This document shows positions 63,081-64,000 of a stretch of DNA of 64,000 nucleotides, piece by piece (the stretch's first letter is position 1; each line of letters opens with the position of its first letter). The DNA comes from Calditrichota bacterium (GTDB lineage Bacteria; Zhuqueibacterota; Zhuqueibacteria; Zhuqueibacterales; Geothermadaptataceae): positions 248,001 to 312,000 of the forward strand of contig QQUE01000012.1 in NCBI GenBank assembly GCA_008501765.1, written 5' to 3'. The translations under genes and the position numbers were made by a program. A model generated the notes under the pieces. That model was not told the origin of the DNA. It ran no database searches and saw nothing but the letters and a program-made list of their open reading frames with translations.

Positions 63081-63818
63081 TTAATCCCGGCTTTGCAATT
63101 TCGCCAGCAAGCGGAGCATTTCGAGATAAAGCCAGACCAGTGTGATCATCAAGCCAAATCCTGCATACCATTCCATAAATTTGGGCATGCCCTCCCGACT
63201 GGCATTTTCGATAAAGTCAAAATCCAGCAGCAAATTAAAAGCAGCCACACCGATGATAACCAGGCTGAAACCAACACCGAAAAGTCCGTTGCTGTGCAGC
63301 AACGGCACCCCGATGCCGAAGAATCCCAGGATGATCGATGCAAAGTAAAAAAGCGCAATTGCACCCGTTGCAGCGATGACGCCGGAGCGTAGTTTTTCTG
63401 TGACTTTGATCGTGCCGCTACGGTAGAGAAACAGCATCACAAACATCACACCGAAAGTCAAACCGACGGCCTGAAATACAATGCCAGCGTACATATGGGC
63501 ATACATCGCAGAAATACCGCCAAGAAAAAGGCCTTCGAGAATGGCATAAATTGGTGCAGAAATTGGCGACCAATTGGGTTTAAAAATCGTTGCCATCGCA
63601 GCGATGAGGCCGCCGAACAAACCAAACATCAGCAATCCGGGACTCTCATTGCCTGAAAAATATTGTTCCCAGGTAAAAGCCGCTGCAAAAAAAGCCAAAA
63701 ACAGCAGCACCATCGTTTTGTTCATCGTGCCCTGAATTGTCATCACGGCCGACTCATCCACAGCGTGGACGCGGGCACCAAATTTTTGTGAGTTAAATAT
63801 GGGGTTTGAACCTCGCAT
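63081..63818 (-). CDS. Bax inhibitor-1/YccA-family membrane protein
   Basis: 245 residues with a cytoplasmic start MRGSNPIFNSQKF typical of the family and seven membrane helices from about 32 to 238. The motif ISAPIYAILEGLFLGGIS and the ending LRLLAKLQSRD are characteristic. Family members are pH-dependent calcium leak channels or stress proteins of the inner membrane; the bacterial role is unsettled. AAAGGAG lies 5 bases before ATG. Confidence 0.93.
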   Translation of the reverse strand: MRGSNPIFNSQKFGARVHAVDESAVMTIQGTMNKTMVLLFLAFFAAAFTWEQYFSGNESPGLLMFGLFGGLIAAMATIFKPNWSPISAPIYAILEGLFLGGISAMYAHMYAGIVFQAVGLTFGVMFVMLFLYRSGTIKVTEKLRSGVIAATGAIALFYFASIILGFFGIGVPLLHSNGLFGVGFSLVIIGVAAFNLLLDFDFIENASREGMPKFMEWYAGFGLMITLVWLYLEMLRLLAKLQSRD

Positions 63819-63841
63819 TTTGTCTCCTTTAGTTTATAGAA

Positions 63842-64000
63842 TCATATTGTTTGTAATATTGTCTTTGTAATCAGCGCCAAAACCAGGGCCATCAGAGCTG
63901 ACATCAATGTGCCGATGAGCACATATTCGGCGAAGCTCCGTTTTTCCAGCTCTTTAAAGCGCGTGATTCCCTTTGCAACCAAAATAAAACCAATCGCACC
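63842..64000 (-). CDS. C-terminal end of a membrane protein, partial
   Basis: The last 52 residues of a minus-strand gene that begins beyond the window. One helix (GAIGFILVAKGI), a charged turn RFKELEKRSFAEY and a final helix (VLIGTLMSALMALVLALI) are visible, then TGA. Likely a small polytopic inner-membrane protein. Spacing to the Bax-inhibitor gene is 23 bp, so the two are probably co-transcribed. Family not named. Confidence 0.6.
   Translation of the reverse strand, partial: GAIGFILVAKGITRFKELEKRSFAEYVLIGTLMSALMALVLALITKTILQTI

Noticed and set aside
1-64000. tRNA or rRNA genes
   Set aside because: No cloverleaf with a recognisable T-arm (GTTCRA) context or rRNA-like stretch was found by eye; a covariance scan would be needed to exclude them fully.

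Overview
The window looks like the chromosome of a Gram-negative bacterium of the FCB superphylum (Calditrichota, KSB1, Ignavibacteria or Marinimicrobia-like). The basis is four secreted proteins ending in the FlgD-like/type IX sorting domain (core NYPNPF, then a W-[DNQ]-G-[KR] turn and a PSGxYxY-like strand), a PorV/PorQ-like outer-membrane protein, ExbB/ExbD/TonB, SusD-less envelope genes, and the mixed dispersed intergenic repeats common in that group. No 16S or other species marker is present, so this placement is inference.

Region 1 (1-6.4 kb, +): branched-chain amino-acid biosynthesis: ilvN (3' end), ilvC, cimA-type citramalate synthase, leuC, leuD, leuB. Region 2 (6.9-15.9 kb, +): a secreted sorting-domain protein, then a visibly AT-rich six-gene cluster (8.5-15.9 kb). 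It encodes only exported proteins: a three-repeat pilin-like protein, a single and a tandem periplasmic-chaperone-like protein, a small subunit-like protein with a structured leader, a lamin-tail-domain protein and a compact secretin. The same 27-bp terminator stands before and after it. This is the best candidate for an undescribed system, a possible chaperone-secretin surface-structure pathway.

Region 3 (16-25.6 kb): an RND/MMPL exporter, outer-membrane barrel and LolA-like operon (-) divergent from an AraC-type regulator, then a YihG-like acyltransferase and a GntR(YtrA)-regulated module of small membrane proteins (+). Region 4 (26-32.7 kb, -): DUF885-like hydrolase, class-C beta-lactamase-like hydrolase with TPR, TfoX-like protein, membrane protein, methyltransferase, and a CorA-shaped membrane protein.

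Region 5 (33.1-40.6 kb, -): seven short unrelated genes, all on one strand, separated by long palindromic or directly repeated spacers that resemble integron attC sites (a possible integrase-less cassette array), with one IS231/IS4-like MITE. It is followed by an acyl-CoA ligase/MaoC hydratase pair (40.6-43.2 kb, -) and a transferase fragment.

Region 6 (44-62.6 kb, +): a lamin-tail/Ig surface protein, then a run of genes for a HAMP membrane protein, a 2132-residue Ig-repeat secreted protein, a PorV-like protein, a 1007-residue TPR protein, ExbB, two ExbDs (the second lacking the membrane aspartate), TonB and an exported FlgD-like-fold protein. Together they look like an energised envelope machine built around giant surface proteins. 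The window ends with a Bax-inhibitor-1 family gene and the 3' end of a membrane protein gene (-).

Intergenic space is rich in small palindromic elements. At least five families were seen by eye, some nested inside each other. No tRNA, rRNA or CRISPR array was recognised.
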